From NCBI GenBank assembly GCA_021234155.1, contig JAJEKV010000312.1, positions 289,589 through 353,588 on the forward strand: DNA of 64,000 nucleotides, given 5' to 3'. The notes beneath the pieces were generated by a model. It was not told the origin of the DNA. It saw nothing but the letters and a program-made list of their open reading frames with translations, and did not search any database. Within the stretch, counting starts at the first letter, position 1. Each line of letters opens with the position of its first letter. A program made the position numbers and the translations under genes. Source of the DNA: Isoetes taiwanensis (Eukaryota; Streptophyta; Lycopodiopsida; Isoetales; Isoetaceae). Positions 23,396-33,719 of the stretch are shown one piece after another.

Positions 23396-24845
23396 GCACG
23401 GAGCGATGCCAAACCACTACTCATTAGAAAGCATTTGATGAGATGAATCCAGCGGCGTGGGTCCCACTTTGATCAGAGACCTCCAACGCAAAGATAAAAG
23501 TCGTTTGAAGGTGGCTTAAAAAGGAAGCTTCAAGAAAGCTTCGTAATTAATGAGTTGCCACCTCACTATCTTTTCATTAAATAAAGGGTGCCACCTCACC
23601 TCCTTTAATATAAAAAATTCTAATTTAATAAAAAAATGAATGGCTAAGATTTATCCTCCCCCTTTTGATCTAACGGTTAAGATTGGTTGCACCAAATCCA
23701 CTTTTGAGGAAGCTTCCTTGCACTTTCCTTATAAAAATTAAGGGCCATGATTTCTCCTCCCCTTTTGATCCAACGGCTTAAAGACATGGTGCATGCCAGA
23801 TGCATGTCCCCATCATATTTCTATGCCCATGCAAGACATCTCCCATGAGGTGGCGGCATCATGGCCTTCCATTTCCAATTGGACGGCTGGCATTAATCTC
23901 TATATAGCATGGGTACATCCTTTCCTGGCACACATAGAATAGTTTTATATATATAATGATATAAAAAACTCTAAGAGCATGTAAGAACAACCTGATTAAT
24001 ACAAGCCTGTACTTATTTACCATTTGGTAGAGCTTATATTTTACAGCCGAATCTAAGAAAGACTATCTTATCAGGCTTCCTTCCTTGTATTTGCCAAAAC
24101 TTATCCAGGGCATCCTTAAGATTTCTAGACCGAATAGCTTTGCCTGTTGCCACCATAGAACTGACCTGATCCTTATGAAATCTGGGACTTTATGTCATGT
24201 GCTGGCAGCAAAAGATTAAATAACGGATGTTGATAATACAAATAAAAGGAATGTGGAGAACTTTTCCATATCTTCTTCTGGCTTGTGCTATGATGCTACG
24301 ATGCTTCTGCTAAATTTCTTATGAGACTTTTTACTATGATGTTTATGTTTCTACATAGGCACCTTTTCATACAAAAACACCAATACTAACTTCTTAAGAC
24401 AAAGCTGATGAGCTCTGCATGCGTAAAATAGTGCAACTCAACATGGCTAAAGTAAAGACAAATATGACAAATCAAATAATTATAAATGAAGCTAAACATA
24501 TTACAAGGTGCAACATTTTCCAAGTATAGTAACACATCTGGCACATGCATATATGTGCAAATAAGAAATAGTTCAAGTGTATCAATTGTATGTTGGCGTA
24601 ATACTTTCTTAAAGAAATGCATCAAGGGATGCACAGTCAGTGATACTTTGAATGTCAAAATCATCGATGATTCTTTAGGCTATGATGACTTGCAGAGAGA
24701 TGGAAAGAGAAGTTAACTGAAAAGCTTGAGGGCATGGAAGTGGAGTAGATGGAAGTGGAATGAGTGATTAGGCCCATCTACGTGACGAGATGATTAAAAT
24801 GTCAATTCTCGTACCAATGATTGAAAAGGTTTCTTTGGGTGTTTG
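23396..24845. other. Unassigned sequence with repeated TTTTGATC(T/C)AACGG words
   Basis: GATCYAACGGYT occurs twice (about 23,668 and 23,767), each after a run of C/T, and GCCACCTCAC occurs twice. No gene family is recognised. A 76-codon open frame at 24,486-24,716 is anonymous. Confidence 0.45.
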
Positions 24846-25109
24846 AGCTAGCAAGTATGCAAAAGAGATATGTGACAATAACCTCAAACAACATATATAT
24901 AGTTGCCTTTACCCTTACCCTTATGAAAGAATAACATCATTTATTGTTGTAGTTGGAAAAGCCCCAACCAATGGCGTATGTACATATGAAGAGAACTCTT
25001 CTCAACATGGAAAGAATGGAAATAATATATGTACAAAAGTGAAAAGCATTCCAATTTGAGTTAGAAGGACTTAAGTGTAGAACTTGGCTTCCTAGGTGCA
25101 CCCCAAAGA
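24846..25109. repeat. Copy of the MED26-like gene 3' flank
   Basis: It matches 32,483-32,792 from TGAGCTAGCAAGTA to GCACCCCAAAGAGG. The CCCTTA hexamer occurs in only about two units here, against ten in the other copy. The match stops exactly where DIRS-like copy A begins, so copy A probably inserted into a duplicated fragment of this gene. Confidence 0.85.
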
Positions 25110-26087
25110 GGTTCCTATAATTCAAAATGGATTCCATATATTGGAAGGTGTAGATAACGTCTGGCCTGAGGGCGTTACGGTTACCAAAAAAAGAAATTGA
25201 GGCATGGCCACGCCCGAACCATTTTGGTCATGTTGAATTTTTTTTTTTTAGGTATACGCCGGAGGGGCAGGGCGTTATCTCCTTTAACGCACTAGTCCAA
25301 GGGTTTGCGCCCTGGGCCAGAAGCAGGGGCGTCGGATCTTGGAAGCAAGGGCGCCGCAAGGCTCCAACGAAGCTCCATAGCTCTGTAACCAAGAAACCTA
25401 AATAAAGAAAGGAAAAGCAAGAAACATGTTTGCAGGGAGCCTCCTGCAAGGGAAATCTATTACAGAGTCAACATTTTGAAGCTAGACCCCCTTTTTTTAC
25501 GGGCTTGGGGAGCAGCAACAAGCACCAAGCGAAAGCGACAACAAGCAACAAAGAACAAGAGAGCTTCTTTGGCCAGACAACAACAAAGAGTCGTGTACAT
25601 ATCCTTCTAGGATTTTCACGACAATTCGTGAAAACACCCTAGGATCTTATCTTGAGGCGGAACATAAAATTTGGTCTTGAAACCCGGGGTTACTAGTTGG
25701 TAACAACACAATAATCAATGGATGAGATTAGATCCCGGCATGTAAAACCGAGGGACCCGGTGTGTTAGGGGCCAAGGAACATTTATAGCAATCTTTTAGT
25801 TATGTCTCACTCAAGACATGAATTTATCATATCACATAAGTACATATTGAACTTTTATAGGTAGATGTATTTGCCACAAGAGATTTAACAATCCATATAG
25901 AAATTGTGCACCTTAGGCCTCCCATTCCAGAAGGACTCATAAGTATAGCATTTTTACATTGATGTTCTTTGAATAATTCTCCATAATTTGTAAATGCATT
26001 ATAATATCTGCTTTCACCTTAAATACTTGACATGTTTACTATTGTTTTGTGACGTCTCATGCAAACACAATATTTCTCAAACTATAG

Positions 26088-26399
26088 CTATACCTCTAGC
26101 AGTACAATTTTGATCCCATCGTATATTCCTTGAGTCAAAATAATTTGGTTTTTTATTTCTGTAATACCATTATCCACCATCATCCCAAAAAAAAGTGGAT
26201 AGTTTAGACATTCAACAAGTTGTAGTGCAACCCTATATACATCCCCCCACATTGCCTTCAGCGATACAAACACGGATGTGCAAGCATTCACAACATTCCC
26301 CACATTTGTGATGGTCGTCACAACATCTTCCATCCCTCTTATTCCATAGACGTGCTGCCAATTACACACGATATCCAATGTTCCACTACTGGACTTCAA
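26088..26399 (-). CDS. Conserved unrecognised minus-strand frame in the 5' part of the DIRS-like element
   Basis: A 103-codon frame on the strand opposite to gag and RT. Its C-terminal half (from G-D-V-Y-R-V-A through G-I-Y-D-G-I-K-I-V-L) is kept almost unchanged in copy B at minus 39,423-39,590, whereas the upstream part is frameshifted there. The product has hydrophobic stretches and no motif I can name. It may be a fragment of a captured gene, an antisense frame of the element, or a chance frame kept simply because the copies are young. Confidence 0.25.
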   Translation of the reverse strand: MKSSSGTLDIVCNWQHVYGIRGMEDVVTTITNVGNVVNACTSVFVSLKAMWGDVYRVALQLVECLNYPLFFGMMVDNGITEIKNQIILTQGIYDGIKIVLLEV

Positions 26400-28000
26400 T
26401 TGCAGTTTTGTGACATCAATGCATTTTTATGAAGCCGAAGTCATATGCTTTACTCCACATGCAACACGGTACCTGACCCTCTGAAATCATCTACCCATCC
26501 CATTACGTTTTGCAAATGGTTTTACAAGTTTTTTTGTTGGGGAAAGTTTTATTCAAAAAATTTTTGTCTTGTGAAACGATTGGGAGTTATAAAAGAAAGA
26601 GGAAAAGATGTAGCAAAAATAAAACGAAAATGAAAAATAAAAAGCTTCCATTATGTTAAGGGCTTAATAGAACTTTTAGAAAACTAAAAATATTTGAACA
26701 TGGCCTTGTATTATTTTAGCATTTGCAAACATGAACTTTTGTTATATAGAGGTCGGCATTAACCGATTCCATTTAAATCTTACGACTCTATTTATTTGGA
26801 GTGCATATCCGACTACATCATTACCTATCAGACTCCCATTTGTGGAGGCGAAATGAATGGCGATCGCGGTGAAAATGAAGCCTCTTGGGTAACAAGCCTT
26901 TTCAATGTGAATCGTGGTAGAAGGGGCATTTTCGGGGAGGGATTTGTTTATTCTTTTGTTACTAGGTTGTCTGCAGGATGTGAATGAACCACGAAATGAG
27001 ACAGGAAGAGGCAGTGGCATCTCTTGTAAGATCGTCAAGTAGTAGGGATGCTAGAGTTACAACATGCGGCCTACCATGCTCTTGATGTTAAAGACCACAT
27101 TTTGTAACCATAGTTCTTGGGTTAACTGTATTTGGAATTTATGCCTCACGGTAGGAATCTCACTTTGAATAGCACATATGATGAAAATGTTTCATCCCAT
27201 ATGCATTTGATACAAACTTCAAAGATCTATTATTCTACAACTAGTTTGCATGGCATATAACAAAAGCTTGAATGGCTCATGAATGCAAACTATGTTAGTG
27301 ATAGTTTTTGCAATAGGTTTTTCGACTTTGCCATGCCATCAATTTTGTTGTTATAACAGGGGATCCCAATCTTCTAATACTCTGGAGAAAATATATTGCG
27401 ATGACTCTTTTGAAAGTGTGTGGTTGGTTTTTTTGTGCATGTTATACATGCATTTAATTAAGTTCTACCTGTCTCTTGGCTTTTTTAGGTTATTGCCGTG
27501 ACATTAAGGTAAGGTATTTTCTTAGTTTCTTTAATATGAAGTTACTAAAGTGTCGAACATCTAATTCTTGATTGATAGATATAGGCAAAAGATTATTGAG
27601 CATATTGTAGTTTCATTATTTGTGGGTCCAAAATTTTGAAAGACATACATAGTTGCTCCACAACAAGTTACCCATAGCTTTCTGGATGTGTAGCACAAGC
27701 TGAAGTGGTTGTTATCTTATCTATTTAATCTTTCAAATGTCTCTTGGCTACAGTGGCTGGTGAGTACAATCTTTGGCTTAGATAATGGAAGCCTAGAACA
27801 TATGAGATTTACCCTCGTTTCTCAAGATTAGAAGGTAAATACAGTTCTTGAACTACTGAGGTAGTTAATTGGTAAGTTAGTTGTCCTATTTGGCATGTGT
27901 CCTATTTAGTTGCTTTCTTTCCTTCTCTTTCTCACTAGCCTATCGCATCTCTTTCTTTCCGTCGTTGAAGCATCAAATTGTGGGTGCTTTCTTTTCAACC

Positions 28001-28500
28001 ATGGCCCCAAATGCTAGAGCCACCAACCTCGGCAAAAGGCACCTTTGCCCAAATTTCTAATGGATTGGGAGCTTGAGTCTTTGCAGCTTGATGAGTGCGA
28101 GGCAGAGGCTAATTTGGCTTCAAGCTATGGAGAGTCCCTTGGATCTTTGTAATTTTGGCTTTGAATGGTGCAAAAGGCGAGGACCTTCTTTGCTTTTGGG
28201 TGCAAGATCGTCTCCCTCCGGGAGGAGATTCAAAGGAAAAGCAAGAAAGCAAAAGCCCCAAATCTGAAATTTGAGGGTAACATAAAGCAGTATGATTTCT
28301 TGAATGATATTGAGGATTCTTTTGCAGATCTTGAAAGCCATTCGAAGCTACAGAAGATCTGGATCCGATATGCAAATCGATTATTGATAGAGGTGGCAAT
28401 TTTATTTCTAACAGAAAAAATTTGTTGTGGATTAGGGACAGAGAAGGGTCACGGGTTGTTGAGTTTTATGAGATGGGCGAGTTAGCCTCTTCTGATGGTG
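28001..28500 (+). pseudogene. Gag-like protein of DIRS-like copy A
   Basis: The frame opens at ATG 28,001 (M-A-P-N-A-R-A), a start that is also kept in copy C near 63,535 on the minus strand. Later segments in shifting frames encode an acidic part (E-L-E-S-L-Q-L-D-E-C-E-A-E). Next come a basic K-A-K-A-P-N-L-K-F-E-G-N part and the block F-I-S-N-R-K-N-L-L-W-I-R-D-R-E-G with E-M-G-E-L-A-S-S. The order K-F-E-G-N, then R-K-L-I-R-I-A-D-like, then Y-x-x-x-E-L-A-S resembles Gag proteins of DIRS-type elements. Copy B adds a decayed zinc knuckle, H-G-H-L-A-M-T-C-P, at 44,062-44,092, which is deleted in copy A. At least two frameshifts are present. Confidence 0.6.
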
Positions 28501-29258
28501 ATAGACACCTATAAAAGACTAGAAGATTGGCTGGCGAGGAGAGGTTCTTCCAGGAAGCATCTTGATTTCCAATATGGTCTGAAAGGATCTAATTTATTCC
28601 AAATCTGTGTCTTCTAGTTGCAGCAAATACAAACAATTTATTTTACAGGCCTTCTTAGACCTTCTTTGTTTTACCCAATTTGTTTTAATTTATGGATCTA
28701 CCTCTGTTTCCAAGCTTATAATCACGCGTTTGAGCTTTTATTTTCGTAATGCAATATTTGTTTCTTGTTCTTTTCTATTTTCGCTTCATCTGTAACAATG
28801 GCATGTTTATTTTGTTGTGTAGTTTTGCAGTTTTTCCCGTTTTCAGTAGTTAAGAACGATATTAAAATTTCCTCTGTTCTCGGCCTATTTCTAAGCTGGC
28901 AAGTTTTCTTTTCACATATCACTTTTCGGTTTTCTTGTGGCAGCATGCATTTGTATGGAAACACAAGCTATGTCTACATCTGCACTGAACGATGCCTCTA
29001 GGAACGTTCTGTTACCTTGTATTTTTTCTTTTACCAGCCTCATGCTTCGGTTCTACATTTTAAGCTTCGTTTCTGTAATGCTCGACCAAGTATTGAGGGC
29101 ATGCTTTGCACCTCAGCAACCTGTTATACCCCCAGCCAAAGAGTTACCTGGCCAGTTTTCCTAGCCCATGTTTACCTGCGTCTCTGTACTCTTAGCCTGT
29201 GTGAATTCCTTGGCTGCCTCTGCTTTTACCCTGTTCTTCTTTGGCCGGAATCGAGTGC

Positions 29259-30030
29259 TCCTCTGCGATAGTAAGAAAGATTAAAAAATTCCTTTCTGGC
29301 ACGAATTTTCTATTTATGTTTGTAGATATCAGTTATTTATTTTATAGGGGGGTAATTATGCAAGTTTCTTTTCCTATTTGGTAATGGTTGCCATTTATTT
29401 TCTATGACTAAGTTTATCTTGCGCTTTAGATGAAACTCCACCTCCTAAGTACAGTTTACGGCCTCCAGTGATTTTTCTACGCGACATGTTGAAGGAACGC
29501 CTTACATTTTGAAGGTCGTTTTGCTCTTCTGCTATGGTGCTAGGTTGGATTGCTAATGGCTATTCCCTCCCCTCGCTAAATGGTCCACCTTCTCAACCTT
29601 GGTCCCATCCAAACCATAAGTCCACTTTGTGCGAATTTCGTAAGGGTTGCAATAAGTCCCTTTTATTTGCACTCCTTTAAGTGTGGTTTCCAAACCCGGT
29701 AACAAGTCACGTCTCATTTTGGACCTTCATTTTGTTAATAGTTTCTTGGCTCACATTCACTTCAAATACGAGATCATTAAAGATGTTCCAACCATAGTCA
29801 AGCCTAAAGATCTTGTGTTCACTTTTGACCTTCACTCGGTTACCATCATGTCGACATTAACCCTTGTTGGACTTACCTTGATTTTGAGTTTGAAAGTGTT
29901 TTTTTATATCTTCCTCTCATCTACTTGCTATGTCTTTACCAACCAGCTTGTTCGGTCGTGGCGCTCAAAAGGTTGTCGTTGCATTACTTATGTTGATGAT
30001 TTTCTATTTTCCACTATTGTTGCCAAGTTT
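29259..30030 (+). repeat. Internal direct repeat of DIRS-like copy A, unit 1
   Basis: It starts at CCTCTGCG(A/C)TAGTAAGAAAG and runs to just past the Y-V-D-D codons. Unit 2 follows at 30,499-31,335. The equivalent pair in copy B is 44,809-45,061 plus 53,367-53,900, and 54,325-55,172. The duplication therefore predates the spread of this family. Confidence 0.88.
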
Positions 30031-30150
30031 AAGCATGTCCAGAATATGGTACTTCGTGATTTTGAGGCAGCTGGCTATTCCATTGCAGTTGTCTTCTCAA
30101 GTCAATCGCATTTGGATATATTCCTATATTCTTCAAAAAAAAAAATTAAA
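29660..30150 (+). pseudogene. DIRS-type reverse transcriptase fragment, copy A
   Basis: K-S-R-L-I-L-D-L lies near 29,704, followed by a palm segment Y-H-H-V-D-I-N-P (about 29,842) in another phase. Further on come L-P-F-G-L-S-S-T-type text, W-R-S-K-G-C-R, and the catalytic Y-V-D-D at 29,989-30,000. The Y-H-H-V-D-I and L-P-F-G-L-S-S signatures separate DIRS reverse transcriptases from Gypsy, Copia and LINE enzymes. The segment is frameshifted at least twice and followed by no recognisable RNase H or recombinase. A second partial RT copy lies in the downstream internal repeat, with Y-V-D-D at 31,308-31,319. Confidence 0.78.
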
Positions 30151-30498
30151 ATGATAAAATTAGGGGATTTTGAGAATTTTGAGCAGACCACTTTAGGGCC
30201 ACCACTAGTAATAAAGGTTATAAAGTACTATTTTTGCGTTCAAATTATCCCGCCCATTTGCGTTCCATTTTATTCAGTCGAGGTCCCTCTCTACATCAAC
30301 CTCTCTGCCCCAGCGACTCCGGCATAGCCAATATCTGCTGCTCCATTTCGGTAGCCATAGCCATCGGTAGAACATTTTGCATAGCCGCCATATTCAAAAT
30401 TTGTCAAGGGGCTGTAGCGGATCCATTTAAATGACCATTGCTCGAGTTTCTTTGCAGTGCAAGCTCCAGGCTTCGATCAAAGCCCCGGTCTCACACTC

Positions 30499-31335
30499 CT
30501 CTGCGCTAGTAAGAAAGATTAAAAAATTCCTTTCTAGCACAAATTTTCTATTTATGTTTGTAGATATCAGATACTTATATTATAGCGGGATAATTATGCA
30601 AGTTTCTTTTTCCTATTTGGTAATGGTTGCTATTTATTTTCTATGGCTAAGTTTATCTTTGCGCTTTAGATGAAACTCCACCTCCTAAAAGCAAAGTTTC
30701 GGCCTCCGGTGATTTTTCATAGCGGGTTGAAGGAACGCCTTACATTTTGGAGGTCGTTTTGCTCTTCTGCTATGGTGCTAGATTGGATTGCTAATGGCTA
30801 TTCCCTCCCCGGCTAAATGGTCCACCTTCTCAACCTTGGTCCGTCCGTCAAACCATAAGTCCACTTTGCGACATGCGAATTTAAGTAAGGGATGCAATAA
30901 AAGATTTAATTACCTCTGGTGCGACCACCACCACGGGTCGTCCCTTTTATTTGCTCTCCTTTAAGTGTGGTTCCCAAGATTTGGTAACAAGTCCGTCTCA
31001 TTTTGGATGGACCTTCGTTTTGTTAATAGTTTCTTGGCTCGATTCCCTTCAAATCTGAGACCATTAAAGATGTTCCAACCATAGTCAAGCCTAAAATCTT
31101 TTGTTCACTTTTGACCTTCACTTTCGGTTACCATCATGTTGACATTAACCCTATTTGTTGGACCTAGCATGATTTTGAGTTTGAAGGTGTTTTTATTTGT
31201 TCACATCTTTACCATTTAAGCCTCTCATCGCTTTGCTATGTCTTTACCAAGTTAGCAGCGCCCGACTTGTTAGGTCATGGTGCTCAAAAGGTTGTCGTTG
31301 CATTCTTTATGTTGATGATTTTTCTATTCAATGGA
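30499..31335 (+). repeat. Internal direct repeat of DIRS-like copy A, unit 2
   Basis: A diverged copy of 29,259-30,030 that includes a second degenerate N-terminal and palm part of the RT. After the Y-V-D-D codons it continues into different DNA (TTCAATGGAGTTCACATC). Confidence 0.88.
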
Positions 31336-31709
31336 GTTCACATCATCTAGAGGCATTGTGCTAAAAAAAATGTATTCATTGCGTTCATGAGCATTCAGTG
31401 ACTTGCAGAATAATCATCGGCTATTTAGAATTAAAGGGACATATGCATGTTCCTAGATTGATATTTACATTTTTCACAAATTCCCAGCATCAAAGCTTTA
31501 TTTCAGTTTTGAGTTCTCGCAAAGTATAACTTTTTGAAACTTACGAAGGGTGCACAGGGTTGTGGATAATAAAATTGCAGAGTATTCAGGGGACCTTTAT
31601 TGGAGTAAGATGATGCACATAAACATAAGGACCAGATAAAGGTTATCTTGCCTCAAAGAAGAACGGACGTGAACGTAAAGGGAGGTAAATTTTATATCCC
31701 CTCTATAAG

Positions 31710-32482
31710 TTCTATGCGATTAGTATTGAGCATTAAGTTATTGAAGCTGGCATGTACAGTCAGCAAGAAGTTGATGAAGGTTATTGGTTTATGATTTCTT
31801 GATGAATTGTCTGCATTAGTTGTTTGATGGAGTACTATACAATATCCGTGGAGACTTTTACTTATAGAAGACATGTAGCATATACAAGATACAAGGTGTG
31901 GCTACATGACTATTTGATCTGGGCCTATCATTGCAAGTCATCACTCTAAACTATGATTGGAAGCTTGGTTGTTTACCAATAGATTTGGCGTGGTACATCA
32001 TCTTGAGTCGTTGAATCCTAATATAGCTGAGCTTGGAGTGAGTTTTTTGTGCCACGTTCTTTCTTAACTATTTGCCTTAATGTACTCAACCTTTTGATCA
32101 ATTAAGAATAATGTGTTTTCCTGGATTAGGGCGAATGTCAGGCCCATAAAGATTTGACCATAGGAATATGTTTATGCTTTCAAAATTCAGCTTTTAGTCA
32201 TTTCAATAATAGTTTTAATTTGCTTAAATGAGATGCAACAAGTGCTTGACATATTCTGAGAACAAAGTTTGATTCTTCACTTTGTTTTACGGTAGGTGTT
32301 CATTAGGACTGAAGGCTCTGCACGTGAAGTAAAGCACATTTCATATGTTGCAAGCAACTGACAACTGATGCTTGGAAGAAAAGCATTATCTGGGTTTTAT
32401 AATGCCCCGATACAATTTGATGGAAGGCCAAGCAGCTGTAGATAGCTCTAGATGCATGTGGTCTTGGCCTTACCAGTGTATT
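31710..32482. other. Intergenic, nothing recognised
   Basis: Anonymous AT-rich DNA between the end of DIRS-like copy A and the duplicated MED26-like 3' flank. No gene or repeat could be supported. Confidence 0.5.
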
Positions 32483-32543
32483 GAGCTAGCAAGTACGCAA
32501 AAGAGGTATGTGACAATAACCTCAAACAACATATATATAGTTG

Positions 32544-32603
32544 CCCTTACCCTTACCCTTACCCTTACCCTTACCCTTACCCTTACCCTTACCCTTACCC
32601 TTA
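32544..32603. repeat. (CCCTTA)10 hexamer microsatellite
   Basis: Ten perfect CCCTTA units. The paralogous site at 24,907-24,924 has only two perfect units plus a CCTTTA variant. It is not the plant telomere repeat (CCCTAAA) nor CCCTAA. Confidence 0.98.
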
Positions 32604-32754
32604 TGAAAGAATAACATCATTTATTGTTGTGGTTGGAAAAGCCCCAACCAATGGCGTATGTACATATGAAGAGAACTCTTCTCAACATGGAAAGAATGGA
32701 AATAATATATGTACAAAAGTGAAAAGCATATCCAATTTGAGTTAGAAGGACTTA

Positions 32755-33436
32755 GAGTGTAGAACTTAGCTTTCTAGGTGCACCCCAAAGAGGAGGCATC
32801 TTCTGCATCTCCCTTGCGCATTGTTTTCTTATAGTCTCCAACTTTCGCTTCTTCTTCTTGACTTGGATCTTGCTTGTTGGAGGCTTCTTAGTAATTGGAT
32901 CTTGGATGATCTGGATTTTATGTTGTCTCTTTTTAGCCTCTTCTTTTTTGTATTCCTCTTCCAATTTTTGTTTGATGGATAACATCTTGTCTTCGAATTC
33001 TGAGTTCGAATTCCCCTTCTTCATGAGTTGGACTTGGGTGTTAGGCTGGATCTTACACTTCTTGTGGGCTTCAATCTCCATGATTGGATCTTAGATCTTA
33101 GACATGTCAAGCTTCTGGATTTTCTTTTTGCCATGCTCTTTCTTGTACTCCTCTTCCAATTTTCGTTTTATAGATATCATATTTTCGTCTTCTATATTCA
33201 TTTTTACAACAACTTGTTTCTCCATACCTTTGGATTGCTGTTGGACGCCTAGGCCTTGGCTCCACATCTGTTGAGGTCGTTGATATCAATTGCGCAATCA
33301 AACACTCTTTGTTGCGCCTCAGCTCTTCAACATCTGTTACTGCAATCAAATAGTGAAGGAGAGTGCATGCATCAACGCCAGCGCTCTCCAGAAACAGCTT
33401 CCAGTCTTGCATCGATCGTCCTTTCGCCATGGCCAT
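32755..33436 (-). pseudogene. MED26-like (Mediator subunit, TFIIS N-domain type) gene relic
   Basis: The minus strand opens at ATG 33,436 with M-Q-D-W-K-L-F-L-E-S-A-G-V-D and then E-E-L-R-R-N-K-E-C-L-I-A-Q-L, resembling the start of plant MED26 proteins. A later block with K-L-E-E-E-Y-K-K-E-E-A-K-K-R-Q recalls the K-R-K-L-Q-E-x-Y...A-K-K-Q-R tail of that family and occurs twice (about 33,150 and 32,950). MED26 is a Mediator subunit linking Mediator to RNA polymerase II elongation factors in the nucleus. The frame shifts once near 33,243 and has a TAA at about 33,089, and the central TFIIS-like core is missing, so I call a pseudogene; unrecognised introns are an alternative. The 3' flank is duplicated at 24,846-25,109. 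Confidence 0.5.
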
Positions 33437-33719
33437 CTCTATCTCTTCTCACCAAATGCAAATGCAAAAACTAACGTAAGTAGACGTTCTAGTATTATAG
33501 TGCTTATTTCCTGATCAACGGTGGTAGGGAATTAGATACTTCTGTGGGATTAAATCTGCACCGCCCCGGCAAGATATTTCTGTCCGCCTGCACTTTATCG
33601 ATTCATCCAGAAGCTCGCCTCATCCAAAAATGTGGCCAAATGTCTAAGATTAGCAAGTGTCTAAAAAAAACCCCAAACCTTTCAATTATTTAGATCCAAC
33701 AAAATGTGACCCAATAGCT

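Larger units (their letters stand above)
25110..31709 (+). mobile_element. DIRS-like retroelement, copy A
   Basis: This 6.6-kb unit matches 38,476-55,550 once later insertions are removed; both begin TTCCTATAATTCAAAATGG and end CCCCTCTATAAG. On the plus strand it encodes a broken Gag-like frame (28,001-28,500) and a broken reverse transcriptase (29,660-30,150). The RT has the arrangement typical of DIRS elements: Y-H-H-V-D-I, L-P-F-G-L-S-S and W-R-S-K-G before Y-V-D-D. No flanking target duplication is seen, as expected for elements integrated by a tyrosine recombinase. However, neither a tyrosine recombinase nor a methyltransferase was recognised. A direct repeat of about 0.8 kb (29,259-30,030 and 30,499-31,335), shared with copy B, belongs to the element. 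Confidence 0.8.

Noticed and set aside
29683-30327. The 214-codon frame in copy A as an intact reverse transcriptase
   Set aside because: Its middle part is out of phase with the conserved Y-H-H-V-D-I and L-P-F-G-L-S-S text, so the long frame is a frameshifted composite.
32544-32603. CCCTTA array as an interstitial telomere
   Set aside because: The plant telomere complement is CCCTAAA and the vertebrate type CCCTAA. CCCTTA is neither in any rotation or on either strand.
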